Source of the DNA: Poa pratensis
Lineage: Eukaryota > Streptophyta > Magnoliopsida > Poales > Poaceae
Reading direction: 5' to 3'
Assembly (NCBI GenBank): GCA_947311845.1
Contig: CAMZMU010000041.1
Location: forward strand, 134,849,849-134,913,848
DNA: 64,000 nt
Below are positions 11,296-23,329 of the stretch, piece after piece (position 1 is the stretch's first letter; every line of letters begins with the position of its first letter). A program made the translations under genes and the position numbers. Under the pieces are notes generated by a model that saw only the letters and a list, made by a program, of their open reading frames with translations, ran no database searches and was not told where the DNA came from.

Positions 11296-14200
11296 CTATA
11301 TCCAGGCAAGAGCACCTCGATCATTTGCTGCTGCTTGCGGACGGCCCCTGGTTGGAGTAGCTGGTCTGTTCGCATTCAGTTCCTGAATGCCATCTCATGT
11401 GTCAACAGACGGACCATAGCAGTCTAGCTAGTTCAAATAAAGAAATACGTTTGCAACAAAATTGTGTTTTACCTGCATCCATGTATCTTCAATGTGATCG
11501 GGCAGGTCTCAGGTGATGTGATTGCAGGGGGCAAAGGATGAATTAATTTTGGAACAACGACAAGATCTCTACCCAAAACCAAGATTGCACCAGCATTATT
11601 TGCAGTGCCTGCATTTGTACAATATCAATCAGTAAAAAATCGAGCCAACAGGTCGAATCTACACCATGTCAAATCATATTCTCACCGCAATAATTTGTTG
11701 CAGAGAAAAGAGTGATCAGGTGGCCTTGAGCAAATCGCTCAAAGCCATCCATCACGCACTCGTGCGCTCGTACAATTAACTGAAGGTCGTTGTTATTGCA
11801 AAACTCCATAACACGATCAGGCTGTGTCAACAACTTGTGTTAGCTTCAGAAAATTTAGAGGGGCCAAAGGAAAGAGAAGGTAAGCTCATCAACATAGCGA
11901 GTAAGGAGCACTAACCCCAAATGTAACAAGACCAGGCCCCCGAGCATTTGGTCTTAATCCTTCAACACTATCGTTCTCTGTAGGATCAGACCTGTAAACA
12001 TCACAATATCATGGCGTCAAAATGTGTATATATAGATATATATATATCTCCAGCTAAGTGTAAATATCAGTGGGAGTTGTTGAAATGCTGACCATAGGAG
12101 ATCCATGAGGACAACAGAGCCTGCTTCCATGGTAATTGGTCTTTGAAGATTCTCGATTTGTTCTACATGGTTGATTGACCGGCCGATGCCACCATGCATA
12201 CAGATAATTTTCTTTTCTATGAGCGCAGCCAAAGGAAGCCAGTTAAATAATCTATTCATACGATGCCACGTCCAGATGCCATCTCTCTCGCCCTATTTTT
12301 CCAGCAAAAAATACTCACGTAAGAATATAACACTGATCTTGAACAAGATGCAGTATACAGAGAAAAAGTTACCATTCTTTCTATACACTCTATTCGGAAG
12401 CCAAACAAAGCATTAATATCTGCAGCTTCATGATTTCCACGAATTAAATGTACGTTTTGCGGATATTCAACCTGAAACGTTTAGTTGTTTAAATATACAA
12501 TTTAAAAAATATATACAAAACAAGCTAGTTTGCATGAAGGTAAATCAATAGTTAATACCTTCAAAGCAAGAAGAAGCGACATAGTTTCTAAACTATGCTG
12601 GCCACGATCCACATAATCACCCAAGAAGAGATAATCAATGTACCTGCAGGTTAAGATTAAGACTAAGAGAGCCGAAGATGACTAACTAACCCCCAAAAAA
12701 TATTCAACATACAGGGACAGGGATTAATGCTCCAAGTACTATATTCAACACACGTAGGGACAGCTGGATATTTATTAGAGATGTAGAGGGAACAGGAACT
12801 ACACTCATTTTGCACTGGAGCATGAAATTAAATGGAGGAAATATCTGGAGATTATACACAAAGAAAATATATTACGTATGGCATCAGAATTTGTTGTGCA
12901 GTTTTTGCATATTGAAAACCAACCATAACCAACGATAACTTTTGTTCACTCGACCCAGAACTTACGCAATGTCTCCTGCCGTTGAAGGAGCACCGTACTC
13001 ATCAAACAATCGCATAAGGTCACCAAATTGACCGTGTAAATCACCAAATATTTTGATGGGGGCTTTAAGTTGCAGAACACTTGGTTCGCTTGAAAATATT
13101 CTCTCAGCACTATCACACAAATCTGCAATCTCGTTGCAGTCCAAGAAGAACTGCCTTCGCACGGGAGGCTTCCAACCACGAGGTTTCAACAGAGATGCAA
13201 TCACCTGGAAGAAGTATAGCATCAAACAGAATACTGAGTTATTACGTAGTTGCCACGAACAGTAAGTAGGCTAGTAGCTCATATCTCAGCCAATGCCTAC
13301 ATTGAGCGCTAAAATTTCTAGATCACTATGGCTCACTATCATTACCATAGCAGTTGAGTTACCAGACTTCTATGTTTTTTATACATGCATGACTAACTTT
13401 ACATCAAAGAACATACGCAATTTTGTTTTGACTGTGACCATGCTTTCCATATGAAAAGTACCTTCTTAGGAACGCTATTAATAGACATCTGGCGGTCAAG
13501 CAATTTTCTTGCAGCAGTTGCATTCTCAGGGGTGCCATAGCTGACCCTTCTTCCTTCATTTTCAAACTGGTCGATTGAAAGCTGTCTGACCATGCCACCT
13601 AAGGCACCTCCAGTTTCTGCAGCCACCACCACCTGTAAGAATTAAAAGAGCATGTCATCCAGTGTGATGCAAAAGCAGTTTTGACGAGCACTGCATGATA
13701 TAACAGTAAATTGACCTGGTATATAATATAAACAAACTAAACTACAAATGATACAACAGCATACGGCCTACTCAGTACTCACAGCTCTATGGTGCAACCG
13801 AACCCCAGGTGGAGGTGTCATGTTCGAAAGAGCTGTGTCTGGTTTGATGAGGCTTGAATGTTTGCTGCTTGATGCGGAATCTGGAGACTGTTCCTTGTCA
13901 GACAACTGTTCTGCATCACCATTAACCTGCCTAGCCTTTACAGCAGCTAAAGTAGCACTGATTGCCTCCGCCTCTGCTGCTGAAGCTTCAACCAAGTAAT
14001 CAACGCCTTTGTTTGATCTCCTGTGATGTAATTAATTTCAGAAACAAAATCACAGTAAAATAAAAATTATGGAACTAATATCAACTTGCTACTCAAAAAT
14101 CAAGAGAACACATTTATGAGATAAATCGTGCACCTCTGACCCTGCACAGCGTTCTCAGGGCTAATATCAGTGTACATGTCCCCGTTAAGAGGAGGGGCAA

Positions 14201-17200
14201 CTGGGGTTCCAAGAACAACAGATCCATCAGGAGCTGATTCTGGAGCTGCCTGTCTTGTATGTTCGTCATTGTAAGCATATCTTCCAGGTGCTCTTCCAGC
14301 TTGTGTGTCAGTGGCTGCTGCACTGGCCGCCGCGTGATTAGCAGCAGTTGTCGTTTCGGCAGCTGCGAGATCTTCAGCAACAAGAAGATCGTCTAGCAGT
14401 ACACCTACAATGGTATCCCATGTTGTTAGCACGAAATAAGCAAAGGTGATACGCATAAACTGCAATTATAAAATACGACCAATCATACTCAAAGGACAAA
14501 TTCAAATGAATTTTATCCAACTAAAAAACATATAAATTATTGTAGACGATTAAAGATGTGTTTAGTGCTTTAGAGAAAGGAGCGAAGGATTATGACAATA
14601 CTACGGTACTAACGTGAACTACCAACAAAATCATCCATCAGACTTCAAAAAATCTGTGGTCAGAATTTAATGTGCAGTCATTGCTAATGTACTACCAGGA
14701 AAGGACTAGATAGGTGTGTATATCCTTTACAAGTTAGCTCATGAGACAAAAATGCCACAGCAAGATAGATCAAAATGAATGTCAATATATTGGGAAATTA
14801 CATCCTGGAGGCAAACCACAGCATCAGTTAACCATACAATGAACTTGATGACTCACAGAAATAGACGTTACTACCTTAAACATCATTTACAAAGAACATG
14901 GTCATCCTAGAATACCCAATGACCAAGGTGAGTAAAATATACATTTGTGAGCTAAGTAATTGTCCCTAATGGAGTACCACGTGATGGATGAATCATTTTA
15001 TTTGATCTTGATGAATATGAAATGCTATATGGCATTTAACGCAAGCCAAAAACATAGATTGGTAGGTTGCGTGTACGTAAAAAAAACTAGACTCTCGAAG
15101 GATAAAAGGGGGCATGACGACCCAGCAAAGTCAAAGCTCAGAACATATGCAGGAAATCTACACGCTGTAGTGATAAATGGATAGTTCTTGGTCAATTTGC
15201 AAATCTCGGATCAACGATAAAATATACTAGTACCAAGTCACCTAAAGGTGGCAAAAAATGGGGAACTTGGGAGATCAGATTCATAGAACAGTGTGAGAAA
15301 AATGCATGTTTCTATAGACAACTATTAGCTTACCTCCTCGCAAACCTCCATAAATGAATATTAAATCACCAACAGCAGCTGCTGCATGCCTACAACGCCG
15401 CGTAAGTTCAACAGCAGCATCACCTCCTGCTGCATCTGCACTATATCTTCCTGTCCTGGGAGTTGTGACAACTGACTTTGTGTCGCACCAAACTCCGGCA
15501 GCCGTGTCCAGCACTGGGATCAGGTAGAATGGTACAAGTTATTCAAATTTGCAGGAGTCAAATCGTAGTTCTTGCAGACAGCTAAAGTAGTCAAAGTGCC
15601 TAAGCCCCTAACTATGATGCTGATGGAGCTTCAAATGGCCTAAGCTAATTTCAATGCTAGCAAAAGAACGAGAAAAAATGGCTCATGTCAGCACAGTCAT
15701 AGGTTACAAGAATGAATTGCAAAATATTTTACTGTTCATAAATTTTGTACAAATCAACATAATTAGCAAGTGGAGTTTGAGAAATGACTTTAAAATTACA
15801 ACATTGAAAGTTCCTCAAATAAGTGGCGTGGTTGAACCAAAAACACGCCACTTATTTCGGAACGGAGGGAATAGTATTCAAGTATTTTGTACAATACGGG
15901 CTTGTATGCAAAATTTGGATACTAGGAATCCACCAAAAGGAACTCAGGATGCATTCAACCCAAAAAAAGAGATATTTCTTCCAATAATCAGCACAAATTA
16001 TGACCTTGGGATGCATGATTTCATCCAAAGATTGTTAAATTTATACTATAAAACTGTAAATTAAGTCTTAAACCGGAACCTGCAATACTCGAGGAGTCCT
16101 CTACCATCCGACCACCTCCAAGAGCACCTCCTGACACATGAAGACGTGCATTCACGAATACCTAACAGATACGAAACAAGCATTAGACAAACACCACCCT
16201 GGGATCAAAAAAATAGAGAAAAAAGGATAGGGATTGAATGGCATCTTACAGCTGCATGTTGGTATCTTGGTGATGGGGAGACGCCAGGGGCAATTGCCCA
16301 CTCCCAGCGCCCATCTCTATGTTTTGCGAGGCCATATGCACTTGATAAGGGCTGATGGTTAACAAAAAATCATATTATTGATATTACACACAGAAGTAAT
16401 GCAACAGAAATATGTGCTGATTTTATTAATCAGGGACAACTAGACATCTGGAATGAAATTCAGAACATGTACTTCACAAATTGGATGATTGTATCACTTC
16501 CATCATTTGATCAATACATGCCCCATTTCCCTTGCAAAAATATGGAGAGCTAGCTAACAGAAAATAATGCATCCACGAGTCAATAGGTGCTATGTGGCAA
16601 ATGGGTTCATGATCTGGTCATGTATATGTATGCATTAACTACTTGCCACGCATAATCGTGATCATTTTTCCTTGATTTATGTGAGATGGAATTGTTAACT
16701 TAATAATAATAATAATAATAATAATAAATATTCACTTCATGTAATCCACTTGCTGAAAGTTCGAGATTTTAGATTTTAGATAGATTCACTCATTTTGGTA
16801 TGTATGTGGCCAAATGGAAAAGGATAGCTAGTGTGCCTTATAAAAGTGAACGGAGGGAGTACATGAAATGTGCACTTGTTGAAAGAATCGCTCCGTTCCT
16901 TACATAACAGGATGTAAAGTAATAATCTTGTTAAGATAGTTTGACATCTAATGACTAATAGCACACAGATTAACAACCTATTATTAAACGACTAAAATGT
17001 TGCAAGCACTTTTTAAATTCCATTCATTTAGTCGTATAAATTAAGATCCAGCAAATGGTTCACAACATACTACTAGCTCCACTGCAAAGTAGATTTAGTC
17101 CTGGAAGCATGCAGTCATACTTCTATAACTTTGACAATCTATAATTCTATATACTCCCTCCGATCCTAATTAAGTGACGCAGCTTATACTACTCATTTGT

Positions 17201-19977
17201 ACATCGCTAGTTCTCTACCTGCAACCCTTAAAACGGTTCAGATGGGGTATTAAAGATTGTTGGGTTGGTCAAACAAGAATAATATGATTAGTAGATTTGT
17301 CATAAAAAAGATTTTAAAAATCTGGTTTTATTGTAAATTTACTAATACATTCATATAGAAATAACGATTAAAGTCGCATCTTGGAGATTGTGCCTTTTCC
17401 TAGAATGTCATGTATTTTGAAATGGAGGGAGTATATAATAATGTTGATATTGTCTCACATACCACACTATTACCATCCCTCCCACCGCAAAGCAAAAGTA
17501 GACCATCGGATCGTGCACTCGCAGTGGCATACCTGAAGGACAGACCACAAAATTTAGTGAAAGAAGATCAAAACTAATTCTACAACCAGTAAATTAAATA
17601 AAAGAATATGACCTAAATGCAGGAGTCGGATCACAACAAACTGAATGGGCATTACCAATATGGCTGTTAACTTTGCCACATCATGCTACTCTGTACCGTT
17701 ACCATGCAAAATAAATAGCAACCCATATTATAGATAGCTAAATATTATGGATTAAAATTGTACAGAATGGTAGTTTGGTAGTGTAATATAATGGTATATT
17801 GTCAGAATGATTTTATAATATCTCAAGCCACTGTCACCAATACATTATTTGTAGCTCATCAGTGTAATGGAATTTACCACATGAAACACTCGTTTCCGTT
17901 AGCCAAACTTACATGCATGGTGGTGGTCCTTCACCTTCCGGTTCAAGTTTCCTCCACTCGTATGGCTTAGCTGCAGTATCTAGAGCCCATACATCTGCCA
18001 GAGGCCGCTTTCCTAACCAAAAGAAAATTGTCCCAGTACCAACACCATTCAGTGCTCGGAATAACGAGTAATTGTGAAAATGTTTAACGAAGTAATTGCA
18101 TACCATCATTTCCACCTATAGTCAACAAGAACCTCTGTCCCACCAAGGCCATCACATGTCCATATCGTGGACCTGGACCAGGTCCGTGAACCACCACTCT
18201 ATGGATTGTACAGTACCCTCAGAAGAGATAATGAAGAAATACAGCTCTAAACTCAAATTAGTGTGGAACAATAATCACCTGTGCCATCGCGGTCTTTGTT
18301 GTGTAAGATCTAGAACATGAAGGTCCTCCGCAGATAAACCAGCAGGGCCAATTCCACCCTAGACGGCAATAAAAGATGAAAGAGAGGTGAGCTATTTAAT
18401 GTTTGCCTCAATAATGCTTAAGCAAACAATAGATAAAACCCTTACAGGAACCTGTCCATGATTTTTAACAAGCATGTTATACTAGTTAACATTGTAGATA
18501 AGAATAGAGGGGTCAATATAAGGTGCGGATTATCTTCTTGAAAGAGTGAGAGATGTTAAGATCCCCAGCACCAAGTAATGGCAGACTCTGGTTGTCCCAA
18601 ACAATGAATAGGCGCTAGTATGGTCACTAGAATAACACGCCAATAGTAAAAAACAGATACCTGAATGACAACCATGGTCCCAACTGCAGTTGCAACATGT
18701 GCAGCTCTTGGTGAAGGAGGCTCACCAAGAGGAGTGAGCCTGACAAAGTAGTGTGGTGGTTAAATACGTTTGCTGATTTTCTTAGTACTAAAATAAAAAT
18801 TTCATGGCACCCGAGAAGAAAAGAGTTGTAAAGACGTTACTGAATTAGCAACCCAAGTATCAGATACTGAAGAAGAATAAGTAGGAAACCATTTACGCTA
18901 CCTGCTCCACTTATTTGATAATACATCATAACAGTGGACATCTGCTGTGGCGCCGGCAAGACCTGCAACCAAGGAGATAGTTGAGATAGTCACTTATTGT
19001 ATTTGATTGGGAATTAAAATTACCATTCCTCGCTAGATAAGATTGTCTTTTTTTAATTCAGTAACTTCATGTCAATGCCAGGTCTTGAAGAAATTCAATT
19101 ACCCTCGCCTAGCAAAAAAACAAACGGTTCCTCTTGCTATCAACTGATATAATGGGCACAGCTAGATAACACAAAATACAGGATCACACTCGGTTGATTG
19201 GAGACAGTAGAATGTCAACTTTTGGTACCGTTGAAAGCAAAGTTATCCAAGGAATAGGGAATTTGTTCAAAACGTATGAGTAGGCCACTACTCAACATTA
19301 CTGCTAAATGAAATGGGATTGGGTATCTATATTCAGCATTTCGGCCCACTAGATTCAATTCATCAGAATAGCTCGAATTTAGTTCCCAAATATAAGTCGT
19401 GCACCATCTTTCTGGTTAAATGTCATGATTAAGTGCCGACTTCATCCAGAAAATGTTATGTTTTCTCTGTAAATAACCTGAAGCATGGAATTTTATTTTT
19501 AAATGAAACCAGACACTGTTCCAGGTTTGCTATATCCTATCCCGCCCCAAAAAATCGAAATTACAAGAGGGATGAGATAAGAGGCATACGGATCCCGGCG
19601 CTGCCAGCGGTGGAGGGCGGCGTGGCAGAGTTGCCCTCAAGCGCGGTGGCGCCCCCGAAGAGGATGAGCCGCGGGCCGACGTAGCCCGGCGAGCCCTCCT
19701 CCCCGACAGCCGGGACGGCCGTGAGCGTGTGGCCGCACCGGCACCCTGGCCCGTCCTCCTTCTTCTCGATCACCGCGTTCACCGCCGTGTACCCGGGCGC
19801 GGGCCTCGGCCCCGTCCCCGCCGCGGCCGGCGCCGCCGCCGTTGTGGGCGTGCCCGGCGTGGACGGGGCCGAGGACGAGGAGGTCTCGCTCCCGGAGCCT
19901 CGGCCCAGCGCGGCCGCGGCGGTGGTGGCGTCGGAGTCGGAGTCCGACTCCGTCGTCATGCGCGAGTCCACGTCCAT
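11296..19977 (-). CDS. BSL2: BSU1-like Kelch-repeat Ser/Thr protein phosphatase, frame broken near C-terminus
   Basis: I could trace 21 exons, all with GT-AG introns: 19590-19977, 18902-18962, 18661-18739, 18279-18358, 18104-18198, 17913-18012, 17463-17532, 16250-16351, 16080-16161, 15334-15513, 14134-14404, 13783-14020, 13462-13632, 12966-13204, 12559-12643, 12373-12471, 12093-12292, 11916-11991, 11686-11821, 11473-11608, 11296-11382. The start ATG at 19,977 opens MDVDSRM, like known BSL2 proteins. Exons 1-10 encode the Kelch propeller (for example [25 protein letters not shown]). Exons 14-20 encode a PPP-family phosphatase with the metal-binding motifs GDLHGQ (about residue 693), GDYVDRG (727) and GNHE (759), plus HGGIGRS. 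Plant BSL phosphatases act in brassinosteroid-type kinase signalling. Exon lengths total 2,975 nt, 4 short of a whole frame: near 11,499 the codons after SPET shift, and translation would stop at 11,376 (964 aa) instead of at the conserved TAG at 11,296-11,298 (about 992 aa). Confidence 0.93.
11496..11503 (-). other. Apparent 4-nt deletion shifting the BSL frame
   Basis: After codons for S-P-E-T in exon 20 the minus strand reads TGCCCGATCACATT. The family normally has S-P-E-(H/X)-H-I-E-D-T-W-M-Q here. The downstream HIEDTWMQ codons and all of exon 21 are intact but one frame off. The simplest reading is a loss of four bases between CCG and ATCAC. It could be a sequencing or assembly error. 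Confidence 0.7.
15818..15872. mobile_element. Truncated Stowaway-like MITE in a BSL intron
   Basis: AAATAAGTGGCGTGGTT and its inverse form a hairpin followed by TCGGAACGGAGGGAATA, a typical Stowaway end. The left terminal repeat is missing. It lies between exons 9 and 10. Confidence 0.7.
16701..16728. repeat. (AAT)n microsatellite
   Basis: About nine AAT units in the BSL intron between exons 7 and 8. A lone CGGAGGGAGTA at 16,850-16,860 nearby is the remnant of another MITE end. Confidence 0.9.
17154..17431. mobile_element. Stowaway-type MITE in a BSL intron
   Basis: A 278-bp element flanked by TA. It starts CTCCCTCCGATCCTAATTAA and ends TGAAATGGAGGGAG, in the intron between exons 7 and 8. 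The outer ~12 bp of the ends are inverted, and the interior is not strongly palindromic. Confidence 0.82.
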
Positions 19978-20570
19978 CGCCGCCCAGCGCCTAGGGTTGG
20001 TGGGGCGTCGAGATCGCGCGCCGGCGCCGGCCCTACGAGGCGCGCGCCACCGCGGCCGCCGGAGCCGCGCGAATTGGGCGCCGGAACCCTAGATTCCCCG
20101 CGCCCGGCGTGCAGCGGAGATTCGGGATGGATGCCTGCCGCGGCACCGCGCGATTCGTCGGGTTCCGCTCGGCGGGCTGATGCGATCGCGAGGAGCGCGT
20201 GAGGGAGAGAGGGAGCGGGCGTGCTCGCGCGCCAAGGCGCTTCTCCACCCCGGGAGATTTGGGGTGGGAATTCGGGAGGCCGGGCGGCCGGCGCGGTGGG
20301 AGGGAGGGGATGGAACGGGGAATTCGGGGTGTCCCTGGGGGGCGGGCTGCAAATCTGGGGCTGCTTTGGTTTTGGTTTTGGTTGGAGCGGAGGAGACGAA
20401 CGGAGGACCGAGCTGGAGGAGAGAACAGCTGGTCTGGGAAAGAGAGAGAGAAATGGAACATTCTGGTTTCGCTTGCTGCGGTTTTCCCGTTCTGGCTCTC
20501 TCGTTCGTGGCTTCGCTTCGCTTCGCTCGCTCAGTCGCTGACTTGTTGCGCTCTGTCTCGTGGATGCTTT

Positions 20571-20576
20571 TTTATA
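20571..20576 (-). promoter_or_regulatory. Likely TATA box of the BSL gene
   Basis: The minus strand reads GCTTTATAAAAAAGC about 600 bp upstream of the BSL start codon, at the edge of the GC-rich leader. A start site about 30 bp further (near 20,540) would give a 5' leader of roughly 560 nt, consistent with the GC-rich, ORF-poor sequence between. This is inferred from position and motif only. Confidence 0.5.
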
Positions 20577-20721
20577 AAGCGGTGGTATCCAAGAGTTGAT
20601 CCAGTTTATAAGGGAAATCGGGTCTAAAAACCATACAATCTGTACAAAAGAATGACACAAACAAAGTGACCCGTCGCCCACACGATCCAAGTCGACAAAC
20701 GCCACAACACACACCACCTCC

Positions 20722-20971
20722 TCCGGGGCCGCCGCCCCGGCGTAACAACCAGATCGACCTTCGAATTGCCCGAAAGTGATCCAGTCATGGTCGACGAACC
20801 CTCTGCCCACGCAGTCTTCATCCATGTTGTCACCAAAATCACCTGTTCCGGGGCCGTCGCCCCGGTGTAGCAACCAGATCGACCTTCGCATTGCCCGAAG
20901 ACGATCCAGTCGGGTCGACGAACCCTCTGCCCAAGCAGTTTTCATCCAGGTCGCCACACAATCCCAAACTA
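20722..20971. repeat. 125-bp tandem duplication upstream of BSL
   Basis: Two diverged copies, beginning TCCGGGGCC at 20,722 and 20,847, each contain CAACCAGATCGACCTTCG, GACGAACCCTCTGCCCA and CAGT(C/T)TTCATCCA. A third, partial echo precedes the first copy. Long reverse-strand ORFs run through it only because the unit is close to a multiple of three and GC-rich. Confidence 0.85.
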
Positions 20972-21186
20972 AACAACGGTTCTGCCTCACAGAACCGTCG
21001 TAGCGTGGGAGATCGAGGCCGCCGCCTCGACGCAGCACCACCTCGTGGATGGTTGGAGTGGCGCCGTCTTTTTCTACTTCTCCGCATCATATATATTCTT
21101 ATCTAATAATATAATTAATGAGAAAAAGATGATTAAAGTCCTCTTATTTTAGATATGGTCTCTATACTCAGTTTTAATACATAGTA

Positions 21187-21346
21187 CTCCCTCAATTTTT
21201 AATATAAGATGTTTTAGCTTTTGTCCACATGCACATGCACACAAATGTATGTAGACACATTTTTGTGTACATGTTCACTCATTTTAGTGTACATATAGAC
21301 AACATGTGTACCACTTAAAACATCTTATATTAAAAAACGGAGGGAG
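21187..21346. mobile_element. Stowaway-type MITE upstream of BSL
   Basis: A 160-bp element flanked by TA. It starts CTCCCTCAATTTTTAATATA and ends in the inverted sequence TATTAAAAAACGGAGGGAG. The central part contains repeated GTGTACATGT-like words. Confidence 0.9.
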
Positions 21347-21518
21347 TATGTCCTTAGATATCATGCTAGTATCATCATCCAATTAGACTTAAACAATCTT
21401 AACACAAATGGGCCATTTGAAATGGGTCTCCTGCAATAGTTAATAACTATTGTACATTGAGCAAGATGAGTAAGATACAACACATTAAGATTGATGTATC
21501 TTAACATCTAAAGTGCAT

Positions 21519-21527
21519 TAAGACGCG
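21519..21527. repeat. MULE target-site duplication, left copy
   Basis: TAAGACGCG here and TAAGACGCA at 37,660-37,668 match at 8 of 9 positions and bracket the long inverted repeats. A 9-bp duplication is the Mutator-superfamily size. Confidence 0.75.
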
Positions 21528-21876
21528 GAGAAAGTCCAAAACAAACCTCGCACTCACAGAGGAAATCTAAATGGAACTCTGAACTCCAAATCCCCGAAAT
21601 CGACACTCTCAACTCTCCAATCCCGGTCTAAATTGAACCCTGACATCGTTTCCCAAACAGGGATTGTCGACGTGGCAAATGAGTCCAGGATTGCTGAGGA
21701 AGAGGTTGGTTCTACGCGTAGAAGTTGGCCCGGCCCACTGCGGCCCCCATCCACCGTAGCTCGAGGAGGTAAGGAGCTTTATTTACTCTGAAAATACATG
21801 CTGGAGCATCAGGGGCAGCAGTAAGGAGCTTTAATTATTCTCTTCATTTAGCTTTTTTTTTTTGCCCTGGGTAAAG

Positions 21877-22141
21877 TTAGGTTTCTGGTGGATCAGCAGC
21901 TAGAAGGTCTGCCAGAGCATCAGGGGCATCCTGCAACCACAAATCGGTTCGATGCTCAGCTCTCGATAAATAGGCTAGAGGATATGTAACCCTGATGTTT
22001 TTTCTCTTGATTACATTGATAGTAAGCTCCCTCTCTCCCCATAAAACCTCCTTGATCTCATTCACAAGTGCCCTATATGTGACTTGTTCATACCTTCCTC
22101 CTTCACAGCCTTTACAAGATTTGCACAATCCGTTTGGATAC
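21877..22141 (-). pseudogene. RNase H-like (RVT_3) fragment, C-terminal half
   Basis: Minus-strand reading from 22,141 gives a piece beginning IQTDCANLVKAV and ending LAADPPET before a stop at 21,877. The DCANLV-type motif and what follows fit the plant RVT_3/RNase H-like domain (often found alone or in LINE-related genes). Its N-terminal half lies 10 kb away at 32,232-32,560, and the two halves read into each other across the inserted retrotransposon nest (P-F-V-I-Q-T-D-C). It is the cargo of the MULE and is not functional. Confidence 0.65.
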
Positions 22142-23329
22142 TGATGTCTACTACACGCTTCTATTCTTGTAGACAGTGTTGGGCCTCCAAGTGCAGAGGT
22201 TTGTAGGATAGCAGCAAATTTCCCTTAAGTGAGTAACCCAAGGTTTATCAAACTCAGTGAGGTAGAGGTCAAAGATATCCCTCTCAAGCAACCATGCAAT
22301 TAAAATACAAGAAGTCTCTTGTGTCCCCAACACACCCAATACACTTGTCAGATGTATAGGTGCACTAGTTCGGCGAAAAGATAGTAAAATGCAAGTGATA
22401 TGGATGGTAACAAGTGGTATTTGTAATCTGTAATAAAAATGGCAGCAAGAAAACATGTAACAAAAGTGACTAAAAACGTTGTTCCGATGATTAGAAACAA
22501 GGCATAAGGATCATACTTTCACTAGTGGACTCTCTCAACAACATTAACACAATTGAACACATGCATGGTACTTCCTCTTCAACATGTAAATTAGATGCTA
22601 CTCGGAACTGTTCTTCCACTGGATAAGAAACATCATTACTACTGCGTAGGGATACAAAAGCACACCTTAAAGTTCGGTCACCACAATTAATGCGTAGGTC
22701 TATCGCCCCTTCAAGTCCGAACACCACAATTTCATAAGACCTTCCATAGAGTCACACACGCCACCCACACTGTCACCATGGCTTTGTGTTGTCAACAATG
22801 ACTCCAGAAATTATACATAAAACCAATTGAGCAACATATCCATAACATAATAACGAGGAAACACCATATATGAATTCAACTAGATTAACAATGCTTATGA
22901 TCACATACGTTCACATAATGGGAGAGAGAGATAAACCACATAGCTACGGTACGAGCCCTCGGCCCCGAGGGAGACTACTCACACATGGCCATGGTGAGCA
23001 AACTTGATGGAGAGGTGCAGCCCGGATGCATTTCTGGAGAAATCCTTCGGGGGTCATCGTTTTTAGGTCAGGAGGGTATTTATGGGCGAAGAGGCGACGT
23101 AAGGCGGTGGAGGAGGCGCCTAGGTGACCCCCAGGCGCGGCCAAGGCTGGGCCGCACCTGGGGCCCACCTAGAGGCTGTGGGCCCCTCCTAGGCTTGTCC
23201 TTATGGCTCCCGGAGTCTTCTGGCGAAAAAGAATTTCTGTAATTTTTCGGGATTTTTCTGAGCACTTTGGATTTTGGACCTTTTCTGCAATGCACTGACA
23301 TAATAAACAGAAACTGGCACTGGGCAACT
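22142..23329 (-). repeat. Left LTR of the nest, 5' part deleted
   Basis: Parallels 30,941-32,109 closely, from TGATGTCTACTACACG to ACTGGGCAACT. The last ~120 bp present in the right LTR are replaced abruptly by gag sequence, marking a deletion or recombination junction at 23,329/23,330. Confidence 0.9.

Noticed and set aside
19721..20627. Several 100-160-aa forward ORFs opposite the BSL leader
   Set aside because: They are Arg/Gly/Pro-rich shadows of GC-rich leader sequence on the antisense strand, without domains.
19956..21041. A 361-aa reverse ORF overlapping BSL exon 1
   Set aside because: It is in another frame than the BSL start, spans the TATA region and the 125-bp repeat, and is explained by GC-rich composition.
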